Source: CAVXJN01 sp963762165 (GTDB taxonomy: Bacteria > Pseudomonadota > Gammaproteobacteria > JASBUN01). From it: a stretch of 64,000 nt of DNA. Location: NCBI GenBank assembly GCA_963762165.1, contig CAVXJN010000001.1, positions 496,001 to 560,000 of the forward strand, read 5' to 3'. The notes under the pieces are model-generated. The model saw only the letters and a program-made list of their open reading frames with translations. It was not told where the DNA came from and searched no databases. The stretch's first letter is position 1; every line of letters begins with the position of its first letter. Positions 9,471-18,761 of the stretch are shown in pieces. The translations under genes were made by a program, and so were the position numbers.

Positions 9471-9818
9471 TCGGTCGATGCGACGTTCGGACCGCACAAG
9501 GAGCGGGCCCTGGCGTGTAATTGTCGTGAATGCGAGGTCGAGGAGGCCTGCTGGGGCGGGCGCCCGAAACACTGCTTCGACACCACGCCCGACGGCGAGC
9601 CGGGGCTGCACTACCTCTGCACGGGCTACAAGAAATTCTTCCTGCCTATCCGCAAGTATCTGCGCGGTATGGCCACGTTGATCGAAAACGGTCTGCCTGC
9701 CTCCTATGTGATGGAGGCGGTCAAGGGTCCACTGATCATCAAACGACTCGAAATGGATAAGGCGGGTAACGCGCCGTGTTTCGTCAACATCAGTTCGTCA
9801 GAGAGGGACGGCTCATGA
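9471..9818 (+). pseudogene. Anaerobic sulfatase-maturase C-terminus (SPASM) remnant
   Basis: The frame open across this span reads ACNCRECEVEEACWGGRP, then HCFDTTPDGEPGLHYLCTGY, then KKFFLPIRKYLRGMA. This is the cysteine-rich SPASM auxiliary-cluster domain and C-terminal end of radical-SAM formylglycine-generating enzymes (anSME), which activate sulfatases. The radical-SAM CxxxCxxC core and start codon are missing. The stop TGA at 9816-9818 overlaps the ATG of the next short frame (ATGA), so this end of the old operon is still in its original arrangement. Confidence 0.6.
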
Positions 9819-9892
9819 AACAGACAGCACCACCCCGTAGGCGCGGCGCTCGCACCATGATGTGCGCCGTCCTGCTGGGCACTGTGTGTTGA
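9815..9892 (+). pseudogene. Truncated leader of a downstream exported protein
   Basis: ATGA overlap with the maturase remnant starts a 25-codon frame that looks like a twin-basic signal leader (APPRRRGARTMMCAVLLGTVC) and then meets TGA. It appears to be the beginning of the next gene of the lost sulfatase operon. Product unknown. Confidence 0.3.
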
Positions 9893-9910
9893 GCAGCGTT
9901 CACGCATTCG

Positions 9911-10060
9911 CTACGGAACACTGGCAGATATGATGGAGGCTTTTCTTGACGAAACCTTTTCGATCTTAACGGTATTGTTGCGAACGAGATCCTTTCCCGT
10001 AGCGCTACAACCCGTAACGACCGCAAGAATCATCGCAATGACGATCTGCTTCAGTATATT
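9911..10060 (-). pseudogene. Lipoprotein leader remnant
   Basis: Minus-strand frame with a lipobox-like signal (IAMILAVVTGCSA) followed by about 27 residues (TGKDLVRNNTVKIEKVSSRK and on) and a stop at 9911. No ATG or ribosome site is seen at its expected start. It resembles the first 45 residues of a small lipoprotein, truncated. Recognition is weak. Confidence 0.25.
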
Positions 10061-10376
10061 TTAGTGGATATCCTCATTCCTCCATCTCCCATTACGACGA
10101 TTATCTGGCATTTTTCACCCGGAAACTCTACGCGGCTCCCTAGAAGGGTTTATGCTATGCCGACGATACGAATCTCGACAACAGCGCTCGGAATCCTGGG
10201 GCAGCTAACAACGAGGCTTGCCGAGACACGCTGTTACACCGTTCCCGCCTCTGCGTTGCTATCGAGCTCAGAAAACTCGACGCTTGGTTCGCGAACCTGA
10301 TCGTCGCCGCAGTAATGACCCGATTTTCGATACGTGTGCGGTCACGAGCCATCTCACCCAGTTAGATCGCGCGATG
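10061..10376. other. Gap with no recognisable gene
   Basis: About 315 bp downstream of the PII-like gene. Short frames exist on both strands but none resembles a known protein, and no clear terminator hairpin for the metal-efflux operon was found. Confidence 0.35.
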
Positions 10377-10694
10377 CTACTCCCCGATGGGCAACGCAGC
10401 CTGTATCTCGCTGATATAAATCCACCCCGCTTCAGGTTGTCCGGTGCGTGCGTTTTCTTGGATGATTCTTACAGCTTCGGCGGTTGAACCATCATCTTGG
10501 CAGACCAACTCGAGTTTCACTTCTGTAATAACGGGCTCGCCGATCTCGATTGAGTAGTCTTGCTCTCGGACATCCAGTGCATTCAACATTCCCTTGACGT
10601 CGATGACAGTCAGGTTACGAAAGTTCGCCCGCTTCAAAGCCCGGACGACATCTGCAATGCGGTTGCGGTGAATGAATGCTTTGATTTCTTTCAC
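10377..10694 (-). CDS. PII-like signal protein of the metal-efflux (PII-NG) type
   Basis: 105 residues, the size of GlnB/GlnK. It opens with MKEIKAFIHRNRIADVVRAL and shows the PII beta-alpha-beta fold pattern through KLELVCQDDG and an end with IYISEIQAALPI. The classical T-loop signature with the uridylylated Tyr is absent. This fits the PII-NG group, which lies beside RND metal-efflux genes rather than nitrogen genes (established family knowledge). The GTG start is preceded by GGGAG. It is the last gene of the operon, 20 bp after the ZIP transporter. A role in sensing metal or nucleotide state for the efflux system is inference. Confidence 0.7.
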   Translation of the reverse strand: MKEIKAFIHRNRIADVVRALKRANFRNLTVIDVKGMLNALDVREQDYSIEIGEPVITEVKLELVCQDDGSTAEAVRIIQENARTGQPEAGWIYISEIQAALPIGE

Positions 10695-10714
10695 GACTCG
10701 CTCTCCCTGAAGCG

Positions 10715-11455
10715 TTATCCGTTTCCCAGGCCTGCGGAAACGAAGGTAAACAACACGAAGCCGCCGATCATGGCGAGCACGGAACTTTGCACGTCGTCAG
10801 TGCTTTCGTGCGCCTCGCCGATCATGTCTTCGACCGCAGCGACGGTTAGGAGACCGGCTACAAATATCAATGCGCCCATTTGGATGACTTCGCTCTGGTT
10901 GCGCAGCAGATAGTAGGCACCAACCGCAGACCCCAGCACGGGCACGGCGAACGATGCCGACAGCAGCACTCGCCGGATGCGAGGTACCTCCTTGTCCCGC
11001 ATATTGGCGACCACCGCGAACCCTTCGGGCACGTCTGCCAGCAGCTGCCCCACCGCGAGAATCAATGCGAGGCCGGTACCGACGCTGGCACCGGCCCCGA
11101 TCATCAAGCCATCACTGAACAGATCTACTGCTACCGCAACGTAGATCATCCACATGCGGGTCCGATCTGCGTCACCCGAACCGGATACCTGCAAGCGCTC
11201 GACTAATCGCCGGACACCCAGATAAGCGCTGCCGCCGATTCCGAACATGGCGCCGACCCACCACCCCGAAGTGTTTTGCAGCGCTCGCGGCAACAGCTCC
11301 ACCGCGACGATGGCTAGGACAATCCCCGCAGCCGCATGCAGTGCACGATTGAGATTTCGCTTCGATGGTTGCCGAAACTCCGCTACCGTGCCGCCCGCGA
11401 AGTTTCCGAATGCCGGCAGCAGGGCGAAGCCAATTACGGTCAGGAGCTCGTTCAA
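10715..11455 (-). CDS. ZIP-family metal transporter
   Basis: 246 residues with about eight hydrophobic segments. The ZIP metal-binding helices are visible: ALHAAAGIVLAIVAVELLP (TM with His and Glu), VDLFSDGLMIGAG, and LLADVPEGFAVV (equivalent of the HNxPEG motif). The family moves zinc, iron or other divalent metals across the inner membrane. A TTG start at 11455 is proposed: AAAGGAGG stands six bases before it, and it overlaps the czcA stop as TTGA, which suggests coupled translation. An in-frame ATG 30 bases upstream lies inside czcA and has no ribosome site. Finding an uptake-type family inside an efflux operon is notable; some ZIP proteins do act in export. Confidence 0.75.
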   Translation of the reverse strand: MNELLTVIGFALLPAFGNFAGGTVAEFRQPSKRNLNRALHAAAGIVLAIVAVELLPRALQNTSGWWVGAMFGIGGSAYLGVRRLVERLQVSGSGDADRTRMWMIYVAVAVDLFSDGLMIGAGASVGTGLALILAVGQLLADVPEGFAVVANMRDKEVPRIRRVLLSASFAVPVLGSAVGAYYLLRNQSEVIQMGALIFVAGLLTVAAVEDMIGEAHESTDDVQSSVLAMIGGFVLFTFVSAGLGNG

Positions 11456-14400
11456 CGGCTGCCTCCTTTGCGAGCTTCCATCCATTCGTAGATCACCGGC
11501 AGGAGCACAAGGGTGAGCAGGGTCGAGGTGATGAGACCACCCACCACCACGGACGCCAGCGGGCGTTGGGTCTCGGCACCAACGCCGGTGGAAAGCAGCA
11601 TCGGAATCAAGCCCAGGATGGCCACGCTAGCGGTCATCAGTACCGGCCGCAGCCGGAGTTCACAGCCTTTGCGCACCGCCTCTCCGATACTCAGCCCCTT
11701 TTCCCGCTGCTCATTGATGAAGCTGACCAGTACGATACCGTTGAGCATCGCTACACCAAACACAGCAATGAAGCCAATCGCCGAAGGGACTGACAGGTAC
11801 TGGCCGCTAATCCACAGCGCTACTAAGCCACCGATGGTCGCAAACGGCACATTGGCGATGATCAGCGTCGCGTACTTGATAGAGTTGAACGCCGTATACA
11901 GCAGCACGAAGATGAAGAAGATGGTCAGCGGTACGATGATCGACAACCGCGCCAGTGCCCGCTGTTGGTTCTCGAAGGCTCCGCCCCATTCAATCCAGTA
12001 CCCAGGCGGCAGTTCCACCTGTTGCGCGATCGCCGCGTTGGCGTCTTGGACGAAGCCATCCACATCGCGTCCGCGCACGTCCATCTGAATCACCGCGTAA
12101 CGCTGCAACTGCTCGCGGCGCACGAAGGAGTAGCCCTCGGCGGTGGTCACCTCCGCCACTCTGCCCAACGGCACGATAGCCCCGCTTGCCGTGCGCAACG
12201 GGATATCGCGGATCGACCCCACGGAAGCTTTGGAGGCATCCTGAATACGCGCCGTGATATCGAAGCGCTTGACGCCGTCGATCAAGGTAGAAACCGGCTG
12301 GTTGCCGATACCGGTGCGCACTACGGTCAACACGTCGTCGGCGTTGAGCCCGTTGCGTGCCAGCGCTTCCCGGTCCACCTGGATACGGATCTGCGGTTTG
12401 CCGATATTCGCCTCCAGCGACAAATCGGCAACTCCGGGCACATTGGCAACCGCTTGTTTGATGTTCTGGCTCAGGCGGTCGAGCTCGCCCAGCTCTTCGC
12501 CATACAGTTTCGCGGCCAGCGTCGCCCGCACCCCTGAGATCAGCTCTTCGACGCGCATCTGAATTGGCTGGGTAAAGGCGATCACCGCCGTGGGCACGGT
12601 CTTCTCCAATTTCTCACGCATCGCCTCCGCCAGTTCTTGCGACCGAACGTTTTCGCCGGCCTTTCGGCTTGAGGCCCGTATAGATCTCCATGTAATTGAC
12701 ATCCGCAGTCTCACCCTTTTCGGCACGACCGATCATCGCGATGGTAGTTTCCACCTCCGGAAAGTCACCCAACGCTCTCTCGATCTTCTTGGAGATTTCG
12801 ATCGACTGGTCCAGCGAGATCGACGGAATGGACGTCACCCGCCACATGATGGAACCCTCCTGCAACTGCGGCATGAACTCCTTGCCCAGCAGCGGAAACA
12901 GCGCCAGGCTGCCCACCAACAACACGATGGCGCTGACGACCACCGTCTTTTTGTGGGCCAGCGACCAGGCCAGCAGCGGCAGGTAGCCGCGCTTGATCCA
13001 GCGCACCAGCAGGGTGTCGCGCTCTTCCTTGGGCTTGAGAATGATCGCTGCCAGCACCGGGATCAGGGTCAGAGTCAGTAGCAACGAACCCGCCATGGCG
13101 AAGCTGATATTGAAGGCCATGGGCTTGAACAGCTTGCCCTCCAGCCCCTGCAGGCTGAACAGCGGCAGGAACACCACGATGATAATGAGAATGGCGAAGG
13201 CGATGGGGTTGGCAACCTCGCGCGCGGCGCTCAGCACCGCCGCGGTGCGGTTGACTGGCTCGCCCTTCGCCCGCCACTCGGCCATGATGCGGAACGCGTT
13301 CTCGGTCATGACCACCGCGCCGTCCACCATCATGCCGATGCCGATGGCGAGCCCCGCCAGTGACATCAAGTTCGCTGACAGCCCCGCCTCGCCCATGAAG
13401 ATGAAGGCGATCAGCATCGCCATCGGCAGAGCTGCGATCACCACCAGCGCCGAGCGCAGCTCGCCCAGGAACAGAAACAGCACGATGGCCACCAGGATCG
13501 AGCCTTCGATCAGCGCGCGCTCGGCCGTGCTGACCGCCTTTTCCACCAGCTCGGTACGTTCGTACACCGGCTTGATCGCCACACCATCGGGCAGCGCCGA
13601 TTCGGCGATCTTTACTTTTTCCTTGACGGCGTCGACGACATCGGCCGCATTCGTGCCGATGCGCGACAGTGCCATGCCCAGCACCACTTCCTTGCCGTCG
13701 CGGGTCACGGCGCCGAAGCGCAACGACGGCGCCTGCTCGATGGTCGCTACATCGCGCAGATATACCGGCGTGCCATCGACCGCCTTGAGCATGATGTTGC
13801 CGATGTCGCGCTCGCCGGCCACCAGCCCCAGACCGCGTACCAGATACTGCTCGGGACCCAGGTTGACGTACTGGCCGCCGACCTGGCGGTTATTGGCCTC
13901 GATCACGGCCATGACATCCTTGTAGCTGAGCCCGTACTTGATCAGATCGCAGCGGATCGATCACCACCTGGAACTGTCGCTCCTGGCCGCCCCAGGACAT
14001 CACGTCATCTACGCCGGGAGCGGTACGCAGGATCAGGCGCACGGTCCAATCTTGGATGGTGCGCAGGTCCATGTCCGTCAGGCCATCCTTGTAGCTTTTC
14101 ATCTGCCCGCTCTACGGTGTACCAGAACACCTGTCCGAGACCGGAGGAGTTCGGCCCCATCTCCGGCGAGCCGTAGCCTTCTGGAATACGAGCGCCTACC
14201 TCTTGCAGACGCTCCATCACCAGCCGTCGAGCGAAATAGATATCCACGTCGTCTTCGAAATAGACCGACACGTAGGACAGCCCGAACAGGCTCACGGAGC
14301 GGATCTGCGTCACGCTCGGAAGCCCGGCCATGCCGGACTCCACCGGGAAAGTCAGCAACTGCTCCACGTCCTCGGCTGCCAGACCTGGCGACTCGGTGTA

Positions 14401-14547
14401 GATATTGACCTGGACGGGGGTGACATCGGGGAAGGCGTCGATGGGCACGGTGTTGACGGCCCGCCAGCCGAGAAAACCGACCACTAGGAAGGCGATAATC
14501 ACCAGAAATTTATAGCGCAAAGACGCTTCAACGAGTGCGTTCAACAT
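11452..14547 (-). CDS. czcA: Heavy-metal efflux RND transporter CzcA/CusA type, three frameshifts
   Basis: Inner-membrane proton-driven pump of the HME-RND family, exporting divalent or monovalent metal ions with CzcB and CzcC. The N-terminus (LVEASLRYKFLVIIAF, VPIDAFPDVTPVQV), the TM4 segment (GLAIGIGMMVDGAVVM) and the C-terminal half (VPLTIFFIFVLLYTAFNS, FGVAMLNGIVLVSF) are all well conserved. The frame changes near 14100, 13945 and 12660. At 12660 AAA for AA, and at 13945 CC for C, would each explain the break, so sequencing error is likely. In TM4 the run DGAVVMTEN is closer to zinc/cobalt/cadmium pumps than to silver/copper ones, but the metal cannot be fixed. It starts 12 bp after czcB. 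Confidence 0.85.
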
Positions 14548-14559
14548 GAGCAGCGTCTC

Positions 14560-15726
14560 CTAGTGACCGTGGCCTTCGCCCATCTGCGACTTGAGCGTGA
14601 GCGACTTGAGCAGGAAGGCGCCCTGGCTGACTACTTCGTCGCCGGCCACGAGTCCCGCCTCGATTTCGGTCCAGCCGCCGCTGCTCTCACCGATCTCCAC
14701 CGGTTGCGGGTGCAGTTCGTCTCCCTCCAACTTGAATACCGTGGGCGAACCTTGCATCAGCAACACCGAGTTTTCGGGCACTGCGATACGCACCCGAGTC
14801 GCGGCGGTCCGTACCGCCACGTCGACATATTCACCGGGATGGAGCTCGTCGCTTCGATTCGCCACCTCGATGCGCACGCCTTGTGTGCGCGTGCGTTCAT
14901 CCAACCGGTGATGCAATTGCACGACTTTGCCATCCAGCCACAGCCTTCCGTCACGACTGACGCGAGCGGAAGACTCCACACGTACGTTTGCCGCGTGTTC
15001 AGGGCGGAGCCTGGCCTCGACCCACAGCGTCGATTCATCGCTGACCTCGTACAGCACACGTCCCGGCTCGACCACTTCCCCAATCACGAAATCGTCGCGG
15101 ATCACCGTACCGGCTTGTGGACTCAGCAACTCGAACTCACCTGTCGCGCGTGCACCTTTGCCGTTCAGCAAACGCTCGATCTGCTTTTCCGTCATTCCGT
15201 AGGCACGCACCGTCGCGTAGGCCCTTTGTCGCGCCACTTGCGCGGCCACGTAACGCTTGTCGGACACGATTTTGCGGCCAAGATTACGGACCCGGTTCCA
15301 CTCCTGGTCACTCTCGATCAGTGCGCCCTGAGCCTCCGCCATGACGACACTGGAAAGGGTCACCAGCGGTTGCTCCGCTGCGACCGTTTCTCCCAGGCGT
15401 GCATGACGGCCTACGATCTGGGCGCTGATGCGCGGCGTCACCTGAGCTGACGCATAGACGTTCATGCGCACTTCTCCGGGTGCGGTGATCGCATCGGCCA
15501 ACGCCCGCTGGTCGACGCGCACCGTCTCAATGCCCTGCGCACGGCGTTCGGCCGCGGTCATTTTGAGCACACTTTTCTCATCGTGCCCCTCCTCGCTCTC
15601 CCCGGCATGTTGCTCAGTGCCAACTCCGCGCTGCTCTTCATGCTGCGTTCCTTGGGTTTGTGCCGAGCGCACCGGCTGCGCACTGAGCAAGACCAGCAGC
15701 ACGCCGGATATGATGAACCTCTTCAT
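14560..15726 (-). CDS. czcB: Efflux RND periplasmic adaptor subunit CzcB type
   Basis: 388 residues. A signal peptide (MKRFIISGVLLVLLSAQPVRS) is followed by a His/Glu-rich linker (HEEQRGVGTEQHAGESEEGH) that could bind metal. Then come the membrane-fusion core: barrel-sandwich halves (TPRISAQIVGRHARLGETV and GTVIRDDFVIGEVVEPGRVL), a short helical hairpin and a C-terminal proximal domain ending in His residues (GEGHGH). It bridges CzcA to the outer-membrane channel CzcC. The ATG at 15726 is chosen over one seven codons upstream because GGAG precedes it at eight bases and the signal peptide then starts normally. Confidence 0.88.
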   Translation of the reverse strand: MKRFIISGVLLVLLSAQPVRSAQTQGTQHEEQRGVGTEQHAGESEEGHDEKSVLKMTAAERRAQGIETVRVDQRALADAITAPGEVRMNVYASAQVTPRISAQIVGRHARLGETVAAEQPLVTLSSVVMAEAQGALIESDQEWNRVRNLGRKIVSDKRYVAAQVARQRAYATVRAYGMTEKQIERLLNGKGARATGEFELLSPQAGTVIRDDFVIGEVVEPGRVLYEVSDESTLWVEARLRPEHAANVRVESSARVSRDGRLWLDGKVVQLHHRLDERTRTQGVRIEVANRSDELHPGEYVDVAVRTAATRVRIAVPENSVLLMQGSPTVFKLEGDELHPQPVEIGESSGGWTEIEAGLVAGDEVVSQGAFLLKSLTLKSQMGEGHGH

Positions 15727-15771
15727 GATCACTTCTCCGAAAGACATTGAATTGAGAACCCGGCGAGTGAA

Positions 15772-17034
15772 TCAGCGCTGCACGCGCACATCCAGCCAGT
15801 CATCGACCCGGCCGCTGGCAACCAGCCAGTCGAACCACGAATCCCATAAGCGTCCCCGCACCGCCAACGCCTCGGCGCGTGTATCCAGGGTCTGCTTGAG
15901 CTGCACCAGATAGTCGGCGGTGCTGAGTTCCCCGGCGCGCCAAATGCGCTCCAACAACTGCACTTGGCGGTCGATACTCGGTTGGCCCGTGCGCTGCCAC
16001 ACGTTCCAAGCGCCACGCGCCAGGTCATAGCGTTCGGCGGCGGACCGCAGCCGCGCTTGCGCGCGGCGGTACAGGTCATTGCCTTCTCGCTGGGCCTGGA
16101 TCAGTTCCGCGTTGGCCGCATCCACTTCCGCTTGGAAGTTGTTGCGGACGAACAGAGGCATGGAAAGCGTCAACCCGACCAGGCCGTCGGAGCCTTCGCG
16201 ACCGCCGCGCACGCCGATGGTCGGATCGGCGCGCCGTTCGCGGCTGCGCAGGCTGACCCGCTGGCGCGCTGCCGAGATTTGCGCTCGTTGCACGCGCAAC
16301 TCCGGCAGCGCGACGAGGACCGTTTCAACGTCGAACGTGTCGATTGCCGGCAGATTCTGTGGCAGCGGGGGCCAGTCCTGCCGCCACTCGCCCAGCACTG
16401 CTGCCAAGTCTTGTTCGGCTTTGGCGATGTCGGCGGCGGCCTGCGCCAGCTGCAGTTGCGCCTGCGTCGCTGCCAGATGCGCAAGATCTAGCTCGACTCG
16501 ATTCAGGTCGCCGGCCTGCGAACGCCGTTCGGCCAGATCGCGAAAACGCTGCATCAGCGTCACACGGCGCTGCGCCAACGCCTGGACGGCGCGCGCAGTT
16601 TGTAGCCGCCCCAGTGATGCCAGCAACGTGCCGGCAACCCGCTGGCGCACTGCATGCAACTCCGCTCGGCGCGCAGCCAGCTCTTGGGCGGCAACTCCGG
16701 CGCGCGCACCGCGCTTGTCGGCCCAATCGATGGTCTGATTCACACCGAGGCTGGCGGTATTCTTCTCCGCCTTCTCAGCATCGATGGCAATTTCTGGATT
16801 GTATAGCGGCTGATCCGCCGCCCGGCCGCGTGCCTGCGCCGCCTCCGCCGCTGCGCGCGCTGCTTGGACACCGGGATTTTCCTCCAGCGCTTGGCCGACC
16901 AACCGCTTCAGGGCTGGACTTGGCGATAAGGCGGTTGGCGATTGCGCTACCGCAGCAGGACATACCGCAAAAAATGACGTAATACTCAGCCACCGGACCA
17001 TGACGGCCAGCCGCTGGTTTGAAAGGATAAACAT
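15772..17034 (-). CDS. czcC: Efflux outer-membrane channel CzcC (TolC-like)
   Basis: About 420 residues with a signal peptide (VRWLSITSFFAVCPAAVAQ) and two outer-membrane-efflux-protein repeats built of long Ala/Gln/Arg-rich helices (ALEENPGVQAARAAAEAAQA; ADIAKAEQDLAAVLGEW) and strand segments (GLVGLTLSMPLFVRNNF). It would form the periplasm-spanning outlet of the CzcCBA pump. The ATG at 17034 is taken; a TTG 15 bases earlier and an ATG at 17001 are alternatives. It lies 45 bp upstream of czcB and is the second gene of the operon. Confidence 0.85.
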   Translation of the reverse strand: MFILSNQRLAVMVRWLSITSFFAVCPAAVAQSPTALSPSPALKRLVGQALEENPGVQAARAAAEAAQARGRAADQPLYNPEIAIDAEKAEKNTASLGVNQTIDWADKRGARAGVAAQELAARRAELHAVRQRVAGTLLASLGRLQTARAVQALAQRRVTLMQRFRDLAERRSQAGDLNRVELDLAHLAATQAQLQLAQAAADIAKAEQDLAAVLGEWRQDWPPLPQNLPAIDTFDVETVLVALPELRVQRAQISAARQRVSLRSRERRADPTIGVRGGREGSDGLVGLTLSMPLFVRNNFQAEVDAANAELIQAQREGNDLYRRAQARLRSAAERYDLARGAWNVWQRTGQPSIDRQVQLLERIWRAGELSTADYLVQLKQTLDTRAEALAVRGRLWDSWFDWLVASGRVDDWLDVRVQR

Positions 17035-17111
17035 GAGACTGAATCCCAAATGACACAGGTAAACCCACCCCGCAGCCTGCCGCGAGGCACCGTCAACGAG
17101 TTTGAAAGGAT

Positions 17112-17450
17112 TCAGATCTTTGGTGGTTGGAGAGGTGGTTCTTTAACGCGCGAGCGCCAAGCGGTCAGCCAAGGCGTAGAGGATGTGGAGCCGGAGTCGG
17201 CAAACATGAATACGGCCTCTCTGAGAAGGCCGACGTAGTGCGCGCTGCCATGACAGCAATGATCACACGCGCCGTCGTTCAAGGCATTTTCGCCAGCACC
17301 ACTATCATCGGTTGCGCCGCCCTGCTCATCGATAATAGTGAGCAGATTGCTAGTATCATGTGCTGTATTCAACGCCTCGACATGCCCGGCCCACGCAAGG
17401 TTTGCGAACACAACGAAGAATATGAGTATTTTGACGATCGCCCGGCGCAT
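17112..17450 (-). CDS. Small exported CDHCCHG protein, CzcI-like
   Basis: 112 residues with a clear signal peptide (VKILIFFVVFANLAWAGHVEA). The mature part has a cysteine/histidine cluster, CDHCCHGSAH, and a proline-rich end (EPPLQPPKI). Small exported proteins of this design commonly precede CzcCBA or copper-efflux genes (CzcI or DUF2946 type; family assignment from memory). The Cys/His cluster suggests metal binding in the periplasm, as a sensor or chaperone; this is inference. It is first in the efflux operon, 78 bp before czcC. Confidence 0.6.
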   Translation of the reverse strand: MRRAIVKILIFFVVFANLAWAGHVEALNTAHDTSNLLTIIDEQGGATDDSGAGENALNDGACDHCCHGSAHYVGLLREAVFMFADSGSTSSTPWLTAWRSRVKEPPLQPPKI

Positions 17451-17630
17451 GACTCGACACGTTACCCTGGCGGAACGAAATTTTCAACTGCAAGCACAGC
17501 CATCCTATGCACGCCTGTCTCAATTAATGAACGATGGTTCAATAGACCGAGCTATCGTCGTTACGCTTTTGACTTGAGTCGTGGCAGAGACTTTCACAAA
17601 GCGCTTGTAGAACCTCTGCACCGAAACCCC

Positions 17631-17775
17631 CTAAATGCTTGCTACATCGGCCACCGTGTAGCCTCGTTCGATGACCTGCTTGACCGCGTGTTCCTTAAAC
17701 TCGTCGGCAAATCGACTGTTTGTCTTGACGCTGTCGCCGGTCCTTATAGATTAAAGTCTAGGTGTGTCTACCGGT
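17631..17775 (-). mobile_element. IS3-family insertion sequence end with orfA fragment
   Basis: On the minus strand VKTNSRFADEFKEHAVKQVI followed by ERGYTVADVA matches the N-terminus of IS3-family OrfA (helix-turn-helix transposase subunit). A stop follows at 17631. The bases upstream (GGTAGACACACCTAGACT) may be part of the terminal inverted repeat. OrfB and the other end are absent, so this is a dead remnant. Confidence 0.5.
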
Positions 17776-18761
17776 TCGGAGAAGATCCATTACTATACCA
17801 TGTGGGCGGGACGCTCGATCATCACTTTGGGATGGCAGTAACCAAACGTTTCGCCAAAGATCAATGGCCGCCACATGCACATCAATCGCGAGAAGAGACT
17901 ACACGGTCTTCATTGCCGACCCATTCCACGTGGACACGGATGGCGACAAGCGAGAGGACCGTTTGCGCATCTTGCATGCGCTTTTTGATGACCAGTGCGA
18001 AACGCTTCAGGTCATCGACGAAACCGCGATTCGGAGCGGCCCGTATGCTAGGGGCGGCCAGGACGCACATGGTGCATAAAAGTGCGCTGCGGAAGTTGAA
18101 TCTACTAGCAGGATTTGTGGCGAAGCCGATGATTATATCGATTCGCTGCGCACCCGGCGTTCACACTTTTGGCTGTTTGATAGCGCTTTCAGCTCCGCAA
18201 ACTCGGAAAAACTCGTACACCACGACGGCACGATGGAGGCTTTCGGATACCATAACCGTCGTAGATCCTGACGGCCATTCAACTCCACCCGGCGATGTAC
18301 ATTGTCCTAAAAGCAGGACGAGCGGATCCAGCGCGAAAAGGTCATGTGCCGTTCTGAAAGTAACCTGATTCGAAAAGGTGTACCCCGATGCGAAGAGCGC
18401 AATGGCGACACGACGGACACGACCTAATTGGCCTCCGCCCACTGCGATTCACCGTGGACTGCTCAGAACCGGGACCACTTTTTCCGAGGCGCAAGGCACA
18501 CGCAGTTGATAGCGCCGAGGGGCTCACCGAGCAGCGTATCCCGATCGGCCGCTGTGTGGGAAAATTTAGAGCAGATATCCATGCCGTTGATGCAACGCAT
18601 GACATTCCTCGTCAAGCCGTTGCCGCGCGCCGAAATTAACCATGCGTTTATCGGTTCGCCAAACATTCTCTTTTGTCAAAATTATTCGCACCATGCTAGT
18701 GTTTATGGCGTTGCGCGATGGTAAAGCCGAGATCTGCATTGCCGGGACAGAGAGCAAAACG
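17776..18761. other. Scrambled region without a recognisable gene
   Basis: About 1 kb between the IS3 scrap and the AlpA-type gene. Frames are open on both strands (for example 17882-18070 on both), but none resembles a family I know and no ribosome sites support them. It is probably a decayed part of the mobile element. One plus-strand frame contains DYTVFIADPFHVDTDGDKRE, which looks protein-like but is not identifiable. Confidence 0.35.

Noticed and set aside
12993..13925. 310-codon plus-strand frame antisense to czcA
   Set aside because: Low-complexity Ser/Arg/Ala/Met composition typical of the complement of a GC-rich coding frame; czcA on the other strand has strong homology.
17127..18368. 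413-codon plus-strand open frame
   Set aside because: It crosses the czcI-like gene and the IS3 scrap on the opposite strand and has no similarity or ribosome site; open by chance.
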